The translations under genes and the position numbers were made by a program. Positions 16,957 to 25,454 of a stretch of 54,008 nt of DNA are shown here, in pieces. Origin of the DNA: Clostridia bacterium DTU022. GTDB lineage: Bacteria; Bacillota; Dethiobacteria; DTU022. The first letter of the stretch is position 1. The number at the start of each line of letters is the position of its first letter. Location: assembly GCA_001512835.1 (NCBI GenBank), contig LFRQ01000105.1, forward strand, positions 1 through 54,008, written 5' to 3'. Under the pieces are notes generated by a model. That model did no database searches. It saw only the letters and a program-made list of their open reading frames with translations, and was not told the DNA's origin.

Positions 16957-18851
16957 AGGGATCGCTCCACCTTTTGCTCCTGCAGAAAGCGGGAGGCCGC
17001 CCGGTAGATGCCCTCGCTGTCCAGGCCGTATCGGGTCAGGAGCTCCTGCCGGGACCCCTGTTCCACGAACCGGTCCTGGATGCCCAGGCACTTGACGGGC
17101 CGGCTTAGCCCCTCCTGCTGCAGCAACTCCATAATGGCGCTGCCGAAGCCGCCGGCCAGGATGTTTTCCTCCACGGTTATTACCCGCGGGCAGCGGCGGG
17201 CCCAGTTGAGAATCAACTCCTCGTCCAGGGGCTTTACAAAGCGGGCGTTGATTACCGCCGCCTTGATTCCCCGCCAGAACAGCTTCTCCGCCGCCCGGAG
17301 GGCGGCATTGGCCACGGTGCCGGCGGCCACAATGAGGAGGTCATCCCCCTCTCGCAGCAGCTCTCCCTTGCCCCAGGGCAGCGGCTCCGGCTCCGCCAGG
17401 GCCACCCCCTCCCCGCTCCCCCGGGGATAGCGGATTGCCGCCGGCCCCTCCTTCCTTGTCAAGGCGGTGTAAAGCATCTGCTGCAGTTCATTTTCGTTCC
17501 TGGGAGCCATGATGCTCATATGGGGGGCCAGGCGCAGGTAGCTCAGGTCAAAGATCCCCTGGTGGGTCTCCCCGTCTTCACCGGTGATCCCGGCCCGGTC
17601 CACAGCGAAAAGCACCGGCAGCTTCTGCAGGCAGACATCATGAAGGATCTGGTCAAAAGCCCTCTGCAAAAAAGTGCTGTAGATGGCCACCACCGGCTGC
17701 AAACCTTTGCAGGCCAGGGCCGCCGCCAAGGTTACTGCATGCTGCTCGGCAATGCCCACGTCAAAGAAGCGGTCGGGGAAGGCGTCCCGGAAGCGATCCA
17801 GGCCCGTTCCCGAAGCCATGGCCGCCGTGATGGCCACGATATTCTTATTTTCTTCCGCCAGGCGCACCAGGGTCCGGGAGAAGACCTCAGTGTAGCAAGG
17901 CCCTCCTCCCTTATCCTTTAAGGGGCAGCCGTTCTCCAGGTCGAAGGGGCCGACCCCATGGAAATACTCCGGCGACTTCTCGGCATAGGGGTAGCCCTTC
18001 CCTTTTTCGGTCACCACGTGAACCAGGATGGGCCCCTTCATCTGGGCGGCGCGGCTGAATACCTGCTTCATGGACGCGATATTGTGCCCGTCCACGGGAC
18101 CCAGGTAAGTAAGTCCCAACTCCTCGAAAATCATGCCCGGGAAAACCAGGTACTTTAGCCCGCCCCGGAGCCGCTCCGCCGTGCGCACCATTTTCTTCCC
18201 CAGCACGGGAATGTACTTGTCCAGGGCATTCTCCACATTGCTTTTTAGTTTAAAGTACTTGGGGTGGGAACGGATTCGGCCCAGGTAGGCGGACATCCCG
18301 CCCACGTTGGAGCCGATGGACATCTTGTTGTCGTTCAGCACCACCAGGAGATCCGCCTTTATATGGCCGGCGTGGTTCAGGGCTTCGTAAGCCATGCCCC
18401 CGGTCAGGGCGCCGTCCCCAATCACGGCCACAATCCGGTAGTTTTCCCCCCGCAGGTCCCGGGCCTTGGCCAGGCCCAGGGCCGCGGAGATGGAGGTGCT
18501 GCTGTGGCCGGTGCCGAATGGATCGTGCTCGCTCTCCGAGCGCTTGGGAAATCCGCTTAGCCCGTTAAGGCGCCGCAAGCTGGAAAATTGATGAAGCCGG
18601 CCGGTTACTATTTTGTGGGTATAGCTCTGGTGCCCTACATCCCAGATTATATGGTCCCGGGGACTGTCAAAAGTGCTGTGCAGCGCCAGGGTCAGCTCCA
18701 CTACCCCCAGGTTCGGCGCCAGGTGCCCCCCGTTTTCGGATACCACCCGGATCAACAGCTCGCGAATTTCTCCAGCCAGCTGTTCCAGCTGCGGCACGGT
18801 CAATTTTTTCAAGTCTCCCGGGAGGTCCAGCCGGTCCAGCAGGGTTCCCAT
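16953..18851 (-). CDS. dxs: 1-deoxy-D-xylulose-5-phosphate synthase
   Basis: First enzyme of the MEP isoprenoid pathway: condenses pyruvate and glyceraldehyde-3-phosphate, TPP-dependent. 632 aa from the ATG at 18851, which has GAGGTGA upstream. Visible motifs are [12 protein letters not shown], the TPP motif [18 protein letters not shown]...[13 protein letters not shown], and in the pyrimidine-binding domain [15 protein letters not shown] and PRGSGEG. The C-terminal transketolase domain is complete. Together with ispA (22.9 kb) it supplies isoprenoid precursors; here the two are split by the OLE locus and the folD-fchA segment. Confidence 0.97.
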   Translation of the reverse strand: MGTLLDRLDLPGDLKKLTVPQLEQLAGEIRELLIRVVSENGGHLAPNLGVVELTLALHSTFDSPRDHIIWDVGHQSYTHKIVTGRLHQFSSLRRLNGLSGFPKRSESEHDPFGTGHSSTSISAALGLAKARDLRGENYRIVAVIGDGALTGGMAYEALNHAGHIKADLLVVLNDNKMSIGSNVGGMSAYLGRIRSHPKYFKLKSNVENALDKYIPVLGKKMVRTAERLRGGLKYLVFPGMIFEELGLTYLGPVDGHNIASMKQVFSRAAQMKGPILVHVVTEKGKGYPYAEKSPEYFHGVGPFDLENGCPLKDKGGGPCYTEVFSRTLVRLAEENKNIVAITAAMASGTGLDRFRDAFPDRFFDVGIAEQHAVTLAAALACKGLQPVVAIYSTFLQRAFDQILHDVCLQKLPVLFAVDRAGITGEDGETHQGIFDLSYLRLAPHMSIMAPRNENELQQMLYTALTRKEGPAAIRYPRGSGEGVALAEPEPLPWGKGELLREGDDLLIVAAGTVANAALRAAEKLFWRGIKAAVINARFVKPLDEELILNWARRCPRVITVEENILAGGFGSAIMELLQQEGLSRPVKCLGIQDRFVEQGSRQELLTRYGLDSEGIYRAASRFLQEQKVERSL

Positions 18852-18858
18852 AGCCGCT

Positions 18859-19440
18859 TCACCTCGAATCCCTTCTGCGGAGAGCCATCGAATCAAAGGG
18901 GCTTTCCAGTTTGGTTATAATTTTTCCTACCAGTAGTATTATATCAGTACAGTAGTTAATGGCTATGGCTTTCCCCCAGGCCTTTCCGCCCACGGTAAGG
19001 GCGGCCACCAGGGCCGTGAGTATAATGCCCAGGGCCAGTTCGGAAAGCCCGGGAAACGCCGCCACCAGCTTGACGACAATTAAAGCGGTAATGGTTCCGC
19101 TGACGATGCCGCTGATATCCCCCACCACATCATTGCAGAAATTGGCCACCTGGTCGGCATGCTTCACAAGGTAGACCGCCCGGCGAGCTCCCGGAACCTT
19201 GCGGGAAGCCTTGGCGTTCAGCGGGACTTCGCTGGCCGCTGCGGCGGCGGTGCCCACCAGGTCAAAAGCTATTCCCATAAAGATGACTAGAAACAGGATT
19301 AGCAGGGCTGGCAGCAGGGAAGTGTAGCGGGTAAAAAAAATGTAGCTGACGAATCCGAGGATTACAGCCAGCACGAAAGTCCACAGGGTGATGGAGATTA
19401 TCCAGCGGAGGCGCTGGCCATTTTTACTGGACTTGGCCAT
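18859..19440 (-). CDS. oapA: OLE-associated protein OapA
   Basis: 193-aa integral membrane protein directly downstream of the OLE RNA and upstream of dxs. Two strong N-terminal helices (about 12-34 and 41-62) are followed by a motif region resembling DUF21/CNNM (CorB) magnesium-transport domains ([14 protein letters not shown]), then hydrophobic segments at about 108-128, 133-150 and 158-172. A DxxxD motif sits at D104-D108 (NDVVGD). As I recall, this aspartate pair is the one reported as important in Bacillus halodurans OapA. Family size is about 190 aa. OapA binds OLE RNA and carries it to the membrane. The RBS is weak, perhaps because the structured RNA lies immediately upstream. Confidence 0.88.
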   Translation of the reverse strand: MAKSSKNGQRLRWIISITLWTFVLAVILGFVSYIFFTRYTSLLPALLILFLVIFMGIAFDLVGTAAAAASEVPLNAKASRKVPGARRAVYLVKHADQVANFCNDVVGDISGIVSGTITALIVVKLVAAFPGLSELALGIILTALVAALTVGGKAWGKAIAINYCTDIILLVGKIITKLESPFDSMALRRRDSR

Positions 19441-19466
19441 TAAACCAAAACCCCATTTTACTGGAA

Positions 19467-20052
19467 CCGCCTAAAAATGCGGCTAAACATTAAGTGGCAG
19501 CATCCCAGGTAAACTTTGCGGCTTAGGTCCAGTAGGATTTCCCGAATAATCGCCTGCCGTCACCGAGCAGGTAGTTCCCTTTTAAGATTATTCCTGCCGT
19601 GTTGCCATCGGCAGAGCTGGATTGCCACTTAGCTCGCACTTTAATCCCTGGGATACCTCTCTTCCGAGAACAGTCTAGGAGTTTTCCTCACTGGCCCGTC
19701 CCTCTCCTAGCCTCTTTTGCAAAGGGGGTTTCAGAAAAGCTTTCCTCCACCCACTTCACTCAAGGCAGGCTACACTGTACACAGCTATTAACCGCATACA
19801 GGTTCTACCCAAGCAGTAGTCTTTTGTATTTAAACAATCCACCACCAACTTGGGTCTCCGCGGAGGCAGGGTCAACGCCTACATGCCTTTGTAGATCGCC
19901 CCGTCCTCCTTAACTCCCAGCACCAGCTCCCGACTGGGCTTCGGCAGCCAGCACCAGGAACTTCATCGATGTGCCCTTAACGGATTTTTAGGCCCGTTTT
20001 CGGAAAGGCGGTACCAACTAGAATACTGCACCACTTATGTTTAGCCTTTCGT
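19467..20052 (-). ncRNA. ole: OLE RNA (ornate, large, extremophilic RNA)
   Basis: About 586 nt without a plausible gene, on the same strand as and directly upstream of oapA, within the ispA/dxs/recN neighbourhood known for OLE. The expected OLE size is about 600 nt. A consensus promoter ends just upstream, placing the 5' end near 20052. The two ends pair: the RNA 5' arm (complement of 20031-20046, GGCUAAACAUAAGUGG) matches the 3' arm (complement of 19481-19497, CCACUUAAUGUUUAGCC) with one bulge, closing the molecule as in OLE. A hairpin CCGC-N8-GCGG (19467-19482) follows. I identify it by context, size and end pairing, not by alignment. Known role: forms a membrane ribonucleoprotein with OapA affecting stress and Mg2+ tolerance. 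Confidence 0.85.
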
Positions 20053-20059
20053 AGCAATT

Positions 20060-20088
20060 ATTATAGCATAACCAAATCTTTTTAACAA
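20060..20088 (-). promoter_or_regulatory. Vegetative promoter of the OLE RNA
   Basis: On the minus strand TTGTTA (20083-20088) and a perfect TATAAT (20060-20065) are separated by 17 nt. The predicted start is near 20052, exactly at the beginning of the self-pairing RNA region. The promoter sits directly next to the right end of the REP-like repeat, so OLE is transcribed independently of the RAYT-folD-fchA segment. Confidence 0.8.
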
Positions 20089-20094
20089 CATCTG

Positions 20095-20125
20095 GTGCCT
20101 GGCACGTCAACTTTGTCAACTTTAT
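20095..20125 (+). repeat. REP-like 31-bp inverted repeat, left copy
   Basis: Begins with the palindromic core GTGCCTGGCAC followed by GTCAACTTTGTCAACTTTAT. It is identical, in opposite orientation, to 22882-22912. It lies 7 bp beyond the RAYT gene end and 6 bp from the OLE promoter -35. Short palindromic repeats next to a RAYT gene are the typical substrate of that enzyme family. Confidence 0.85.
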
Positions 20126-20132
20126 GGAATTT

Positions 20133-21029
20133 TCAGACAGTATTGTCTGTAATCAACTTATAAACCGCTTGCCTGCTGAGGGAAATGTTGGCCCCTACTT
20201 CTTCAAAAGTATATCCTTTTCGGCGGGCCTGCAGGATGTAGTCCCTTTTGATGGCATTCAAATGCCTGGATCGGACGCCTCTTTTAATCATTTTATACTC
20301 GTCAAGGCTGGAGCAGCAGCGCAACAGGATCCGGTCCAGTTCCTTCGCCCGGGGATCCTCCTTTTCCGGCGGGGTATCTGCTGTCGTTTCTTCCGGATAT
20401 GCGCTACAAGCCGCCGTTTCTTTCTGCAGTTGCTCCAGGGAGAAGTCGCTGGAGTAGACCCGCTTCCTGATTTTGTCATCCAGCAACTCCCCCATTAGCT
20501 GGCGGTATTTGAGCACCCCTTCCTGTCGGTTGTGGGAGAGCAGGCCCAGGATCAAGCCGGTATCTACAAAACCGGTCTCGCCATAGCGGTAAAAACGATC
20601 GCTGGACCAGGGATACTCGCTTGCCTCGGCTACCAGGTTGGCTCTTACGGGATTTTGATGAATATAGCGCAGGACGGTAATCAGGTAAAGCTCGTCCAGG
20701 ACCAGATAGGCTTTGTATCTTCCCTGGAAAACATGTCCTTTTCTGTTGTTTGCGTTGTTGTAGTGCAGGGCAAAGCGGGTATTGATCTGGTGCATAATGG
20801 TCCGGAGGGGGGATTTTTTTATTTGCAGGAGAAGGTGGTAGTGGTTGTTCATCACCACATAGCCGAAGGTATTAAAATCATACTTGTCAGCCGCTATCTT
20901 CAAGGTGTCGATGAAGTATTTCTTCTCTTTATCCCGCTGGAATATTTTCTCCTGGTTGTTTCCTCTTTGAACAACGTGATAGCAGGCCCCGAAAAATTCA
21001 ATTCGCGGCCCCCTACCCAAAACTTTCAC
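20133..21029 (-). mobile_element. REP-associated tyrosine transposase (RAYT, Y1_Tnp)
   Basis: 298-aa IS200-related HUH transposase gene. The Y1 domain (about 10-140) has the HUH metal motif H63-Y-H65 in MNNHYHLLL, GHVFQGRYKA, and the nucleophile-region tyrosine near 122 in RYIHQNPVRA. A C-terminal extension (about 150-298) ends in a helix-turn-helix (EEVGANISLSRQAVYKLI), usual in RAYTs. The frame appears intact. Base composition is more AT-rich than its neighbours, suggesting later arrival. REP-like 31-bp repeats sit beside it and beyond fchA. RAYTs process REP palindromes and rarely move as classic insertion sequences. Confidence 0.9.
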
Positions 21030-21096
21030 CTCCTAAAAGGTAAAGAAGCCCCGGCGGCAGCGCCCAGGCAGGGCGCTGCCGCCGAGTCGCCAATCT

Positions 21097-21954
21097 TTAC
21101 GGGTTTTGCATTTCGCAGGCCATCACGGTATGTTTACATAAAACAATGGTGGTAACGGAGCCCACTCCGCCCGGCACGGGAGTGATTTTATCCACGATGG
21201 GCTCGACCTCCGCTGTGTTGACATCCCCGCAGTACTTGCCCGGGTTGTCGGGATCGGGGTTGATCCCCACATCGATGACAATCTGGCCGGGCCTAACATA
21301 ACTGCGGTCAATCATTTTGGCCCTGCCCACGGCAGCCAGCAAAATATCCGCGCCGGAGCAGATCTGGGGTAGATTTTGGGTCCGGGAATGGCAAATGGTA
21401 ACGGTGGCGTGCTCCCGCAGCAGCAGCATGGCCAGCGGCTTGCCGACCACCAGAGAGCGCCCGACCACCACAACGTTTTTCCCCTTTAAGGGAATGTCGT
21501 AATATTTGAGGATGTCCATGCAAGCGGTAGGCGTGCACGGGGGAAAACCGGTTAAGTCGTCGGCAAATACCTTTCCCGCGCTCCCCAGGGTCATGCAATC
21601 GACATCTTTCTCTACCGGGATCAAGGAGCGAATCTTTTTTTCATCCAGGTGCTTGGGCAGGGGAGCAAACATCAAGATGCCGTGTATATCCTTGCGCGCC
21701 CCTACCTCCACGACTGCTTTTTCAAAAGCTTCCTGGCTAACATCCTCAGGGTATTCAAAAACCTCGTAAGCCAAGCCCACGGAATCGCAGGTTTTTTTGG
21801 CGCCGCCTTCATAAAAAAGATCGTCGGGGCGGGCTCCTACCCGCATAATGCCCAGCTTGGGAGTAATGCCCCGCTCTTTTAAGGCATTAACCCGATTAAT
21901 TAAATCTTCTTTCATGGCATCGGCCACCGGTTTTCCCTTTAAAAGCTCTCCCAT
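21097..21954 (-). CDS. folD: FolD-type methylene-THF dehydrogenase with altered cyclohydrolase site
   Basis: 285 aa. FolD normally oxidises methylene-THF to methenyl-THF with NAD(P)+ and hydrolyses it to formyl-THF, or runs in reverse in the Wood-Ljungdahl methyl branch. The NAD(P)-binding half is conserved ([52 protein letters not shown]). The folate site is not. The family's SxxYVxxK segment reads [10 protein letters not shown], putting Ala52 where E. coli has Lys54 (human Lys56). The QLPLP motif reads FAPLP. KDVD is kept but the next residue is Cys. Lys56 is needed for cyclohydrolase activity in human MTHFD1, so this enzyme is probably dehydrogenase-only and FchA next door does the other step. 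AGGAGG precedes the ATG. Confidence 0.92.
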   Translation of the reverse strand: MGELLKGKPVADAMKEDLINRVNALKERGITPKLGIMRVGARPDDLFYEGGAKKTCDSVGLAYEVFEYPEDVSQEAFEKAVVEVGARKDIHGILMFAPLPKHLDEKKIRSLIPVEKDVDCMTLGSAGKVFADDLTGFPPCTPTACMDILKYYDIPLKGKNVVVVGRSLVVGKPLAMLLLREHATVTICHSRTQNLPQICSGADILLAAVGRAKMIDRSYVRPGQIVIDVGINPDPDNPGKYCGDVNTAEVEPIVDKITPVPGGVGSVTTIVLCKHTVMACEMQNP

Positions 21955-22076
21955 GTTAAACCTCCTAATTTATTAATGGGATTATTTTTTATTGGAATCT
22001 CTCTTTTGAAGATTAGGCCTGTACATTCTTGGCCCAGCCTAGATGGCTTAACTTTCCAGCCCCGTAAACTGCGGGA

Positions 22077-22709
22077 CTACTTCAATTGATCGATCACCTG
22101 CTGCAAGGTGGCATCGGCTATTTTGCTGCCCTCTTCCAGGAGAGTTTCCATCTCCTTCTTTGTCTTCTCCAGGAACTCCTGGTCTTTTTTGATGGCGCCC
22201 AGGTTGATCAGCACATTTAAATAACCGCTAATCAAAGCGGCTTTCATAAAAACAACCCCACAGCCCACGTCGGAGATGGCCAGCCTGCTTCCGATCTGCC
22301 CCATTCTTTCATGGATTTTGATCCCGGCATAAGCCTTGCGCATGATCTCCAAGGGAACTGAACAGGCAACAATGGAGCACTCCTCCAGGGTTTTGGCCTT
22401 CAACTCCGCCTGCTCAGGGGTATCCTTGGGCATCCCGTATGCCTTGGACAAGGGTTCAAATACCTCGGCATCCTTGTCAACCAGGGCCTTAAGCTCATCG
22501 ATGATCTTGTAGCCCTGATCCAGCAGTTCCTTTACTTCGTCTTCCACGTCGGCATATTTCTTCTTCCCAACGGTCAAATTGCCCACCATGTTGGACAAGG
22601 CCATCCCAATTGCTCCTCCCAGGGCCGCCGCACCGCCCCCCCCGGGAACGGGAGCCTTTGAAGCCAGAACATCCAGGAAATAATCACAGCTTTTCTCTGT
22701 CATGCCCAT
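22077..22709 (-). CDS. fchA: Methenyltetrahydrofolate cyclohydrolase FchA
   Basis: 210 aa of the formiminotransferase-cyclodeaminase family. The signature PVPGGGGAAALGGAIG near residue 20 and the C-terminal IGSRLAISDVGCGVVFMKAAL are family hallmarks. In acetogens and purinolytic clostridia FchA interconverts methenyl-THF and formyl-THF. It lies 122 nt upstream of folD on the same strand and complements a FolD that seems to lack this activity. AGGAGG nine bases before the ATG supports the start. The 170 bp upstream is markedly AT-rich. Confidence 0.92.
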   Translation of the reverse strand: MGMTEKSCDYFLDVLASKAPVPGGGGAAALGGAIGMALSNMVGNLTVGKKKYADVEDEVKELLDQGYKIIDELKALVDKDAEVFEPLSKAYGMPKDTPEQAELKAKTLEECSIVACSVPLEIMRKAYAGIKIHERMGQIGSRLAISDVGCGVVFMKAALISGYLNVLINLGAIKKDQEFLEKTKKEMETLLEEGSKIADATLQQVIDQLK

Positions 22710-22881
22710 GGAGTATAACCTCCTTACTATATATATTTCTTAATTCTATATTCCCCTCCCAATGTTCAGATTCCTTCAAATTATTGCAATTTAAAGCCGT
22801 CTGTGTAATATTAATATTTATCCAATATTATTTAAGTGTTCGCTACATTTATTCCGAGACGCCGTCACGTCCAATTTGTGA

Positions 22882-22912
22882 ATAAAGTTGACAAAGTTGA
22901 CGTGCCAGGCAC
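22882..22912 (-). repeat. REP-like 31-bp inverted repeat, right copy
   Basis: Perfect inverted copy of 20095-20125. It lies one base after the ispA stop codon region, so ispA transcripts would carry the GTGCCTGGCAC palindrome at their 3' end. The two copies bracket 2.76 kb holding the RAYT, folD and fchA. Confidence 0.85.
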
Positions 22913-22913
22913 T

Positions 22914-23810
22914 CTAAGAAGTGCGGGTGGCCAGATATTGGGCGATTTGGCGGAGGGTGTCGGTGGGGCGGGGAAGGCGGTCCAGATGGGAGAGGGCCTG
23001 GCGGTACAGGTCGGCAACCTTAGCCCGGGCGGCGTCAACGCCCATCAGAGCTGGGTAGGTGGCTTTGGCCCGGGCCTGGTCTGCGCCGGTGGGCTTCCCC
23101 AGCTCCGCCGCCGTCCCCTCCAGGTCCAGGAGGTCGTCGACGATCTGAAAGGCCCAGCCCAGGGCGGAGCCATAATCGGAGAGGGCTTCCAGCTCAAGGG
23201 GGGAGGCTCCCGCAGCATAGGCGCCGCAGCGGACCGCCGCCCGCAGGAGGGCCCCGGTTTTCTTCCTGTTCATCAGCTCCAACTCCTCCAGGCTTAGGGA
23301 GGCTCCTTCCCCTTCCAGGTCCAGGACCTGCCCGCCGATCATCCCTTCCATGCCGGCGGCCCGGGCCAGCTCCCGGGTAATCTGGAGCGCCGCCCGCTCC
23401 CGCCCCTGTTCCAGCCCAAAGGAGGAGAGCAGCTCGAAGGCAAAGGTCAGCAGGGCGTCCCCGGCCAGGATGGCCATGGCCTCCCCAAAAGCCCGGTGGC
23501 AGGTGGGCAGCCCCCGGCGCAGGTCGCTGTTGTCCATGGCGGGAAGGTCGTCGTGAATAAGGGAATAAGTATGAATGCACTCCACGGCGCAGGCCACCTT
23601 AAGGACTCCTTCCCCCCGCTCTCCCATAGTCTCCGCCGCAGCCAGGGTCAGGATGGGCCTTAAACGCTTACCGCCCGCCCGCAGGCTGTAGTTCATGGCG
23701 GCATACAATGCTTCGGGATGCCCCCGGCCGGGAAGAAGCTTTTCCAGGGCCCGGTTTACCCTTTCCCGCTGCCGCTCCAGGTATTGTTCAATACTCGCTT
23801 CCGTGGTCAT
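22914..23810 (-). CDS. ispA: Geranylgeranyl/farnesyl diphosphate synthase (polyprenyl synthetase)
   Basis: 298-aa trans-prenyltransferase making C15/C20 isoprenyl diphosphate for quinone and undecaprenyl precursors. It has GGKRLRPILTL, the first Asp-rich motif HDDLPAMDNSD, a Thr/Lys region KTGALLRAAV, and the second motif FQIVDDLLD. I chose the ATG at 23810, which overlaps xseB by 23 nt and gives the usual length; the extension upstream is in the wrong frame of xseB. It is the last gene before the REP repeat. Confidence 0.95.
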   Translation of the reverse strand: MTTEASIEQYLERQRERVNRALEKLLPGRGHPEALYAAMNYSLRAGGKRLRPILTLAAAETMGERGEGVLKVACAVECIHTYSLIHDDLPAMDNSDLRRGLPTCHRAFGEAMAILAGDALLTFAFELLSSFGLEQGRERAALQITRELARAAGMEGMIGGQVLDLEGEGASLSLEELELMNRKKTGALLRAAVRCGAYAAGASPLELEALSDYGSALGWAFQIVDDLLDLEGTAAELGKPTGADQARAKATYPALMGVDAARAKVADLYRQALSHLDRLPRPTDTLRQIAQYLATRTS

Positions 23811-24045
23811 CGTCTTCTTCGTCTGCCTCCAGTCCCGGCACCTGCTCCTCCTTGAGCAGGTACTCCACCCGGTACTCAATTTCGGCCAGTTTCGCCCGGC
23901 AGTAGCGGGAAAGTTCGATCCCCTCCTGGAAGCAGGAGAGGGCTTCCTCCAGGGGTATATTTTCGTCCTCCAGGCGCTGCACCACCTCTTCCAGGCGCCG
24001 AAAGGCCTCTTCGTAAGAAAGATCTTTTTTAGCTTTTGCCGACAT
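23788..24045 (-). CDS. xseB: Exodeoxyribonuclease VII small subunit
   Basis: 85 aa with the standard XseB helical hairpin (LSYEEAFRRLEEVVQRLEDE then IPLEEALSCFQEGIELSRYC) and an acidic C-terminal tail. Start chosen at ATG 24045, preceded by GAGGAGGGG; it overlaps the xseA 3' end by 17 nt. Several small subunits wrap the XseA helical arm to form the active nuclease. Confidence 0.95.
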   Translation of the reverse strand: MSAKAKKDLSYEEAFRRLEEVVQRLEDENIPLEEALSCFQEGIELSRYCRAKLAEIEYRVEYLLKEEQVPGLEADEEDDDHGSEY

Positions 24046-25261
24046 CACCAGTCCCCTCCTCAACGGCCTCGGTTCGGCAGCGGGCCTCTCCATCCTTGAA
24101 GGTGAGCCGGAGCAAGTCCCCCACCTTCAGGCCCTTCACCGAGCGAATAATGCGGCCCCTTTCATCGCGGCAGTAGCTGTAACCGCGGTTCATCACCTTC
24201 AACGGGCTGTAGCTCTCCAGCTTGTCGTCCAGGGCGGCCAGCTTCATCCCCTTTAACTGCAGCAGGCGCACCGTTTCCTGGCGCAGGCGGCCCTCCAGGA
24301 CCCGCAGCCGCTCCCGGCTGTTCTGCAGCAGCCGCAGGGGCTTCCGGTAAAAGCGGCTGCCCACGGTATAATCCAGCAACTGCTTCTCCTGCTGCAGCCG
24401 GCGCTGCAGGGCCAAGCCGGCCCGTATCCGGCACTGCTCCAGCTGCCGGATCAGATCCTCCATATCCGGCAGCGCCGCAGCCACGGCGGCCGTGGGCGTA
24501 GCCGCCCGGTAATCGGCCACGAAATCGGCAATGGTAAAGTCGGTTTCATGGCCCACGGCAGAGATAACGGGGATCCTGGAGCGGTGAATGGCCCTGGCCA
24601 CCACTTCGGTGTTAAAAGGCCAAAGGTCCTCGATGGAACCGCCGCCCCGGGCAACAATGATCAGCTCGATCCCGGGATAGCGGTTAAGCAGTTCCAGGGA
24701 GCGCACGATGTCTTCCGGGGCGTCGTCCCCCTGCATCAAGCTCTCCGCCACCACCAGGTGGACGTGGGGAAAGCGCTTCTGCACCGTGGCCAGGATATCC
24801 TGCAAGGCCGCCCCCGTAGGCGAGGTAACCAGCCCGATTTTCCGCGGCAAAAAGGGGAGCTTCCGCTTGTGCTCGGCGCTGAAAAGCCCCTCCTGCTCCA
24901 GCTTCTTTTTTAGCTGCTCAAAGGCCAAAAATAACGAACCCATCCCGGCGGGCTCCATCTCCGCCACGTAGAGTTGGTACACCCCGTCGGGCTCATAGAC
25001 GGAGATGTAGCCGTGCACAATAACTTCCATGCCGTTGGCGGGTTGAAAGCGGCAGCGCAGGTTTTCCCGGCGGAAAAAAACGCAGCGCAGGGTGGCGTAG
25101 CTATCTTTCAAAGTAAAATACATATGGCCGGAGCGGTGGTGCTTAAAATTGGAGATCTCTCCCGTCACCCAGAGATTGCCCAGGAAGAAATCTCCCTGGA
25201 GCAGCTCTTTTACATAGCGGGTAATTTCCGATACGGTCAATACCGGGCCGGTGTTCTTCAT
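24029..25261 (-). CDS. xseA: Exodeoxyribonuclease VII large subunit
   Basis: 410 aa, complete. An N-terminal OB-fold (about 1-100, [24 protein letters not shown]) binds single strands. The catalytic domain has [28 protein letters not shown], and [27 protein letters not shown]-like sequence. A long helical arm follows (about 280-340), then a C-terminal segment ending near [13 protein letters not shown]. It digests single-stranded DNA in both directions and works in mismatch and damage repair. A structured leader region (25333-25417) lies upstream. Confidence 0.96.
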   Translation of the reverse strand: [410 protein letters not shown]

Positions 25262-25332
25262 GCTAGCTCAACTTCTACAAAAAAAATGCATTTCCTGCTC
25301 CTGACGGAGGCGGCTTTCCCTTGGAGAGGGAG

Positions 25333-25417
25333 GGGGGCTGCCGGCGCAGGTCCATCTACTTCCCCACCGCCACTGGGCGCTTCTCGCCCGGGTCCGGGAT
25401 GGTAGGAGGCAGCCCCC
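25333..25417 (-). other. Candidate structured RNA leader upstream of xseA
   Basis: Within the 193-bp gap before xseA, GGGGGCTGCC (25333-25342) and GGCAGCCCCC (25408-25417) form a perfect 10-bp outer stem. Inside, CCATC (25352-25356) pairs with GATGG (25398-25402). At the tip GGGCG (25375-25379) and CGCCC (25385-25389) close a 5-nt loop. Three nested helices separated by internal loops look more like a regulatory RNA than a simple terminator, and no U-tract follows on either strand. It would lie about 70 nt before the xseA ATG. I do not recognise a known riboswitch class. Confidence 0.4.
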
Positions 25418-25454
25418 GCCAATAGACGGGTCTTGCCGCCCATGCCTTACTTTT

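Noticed and set aside
19599-19913. 104-aa plus-strand frame within the OLE region
   Set aside because: Opposite strand to the self-pairing RNA, no ribosome-binding site and no recognisable motifs.
20095-20125. TGGCAC within the repeat considered as a sigma-54 -24 element
   Set aside because: The -12 TTGC is not at the required spacing.
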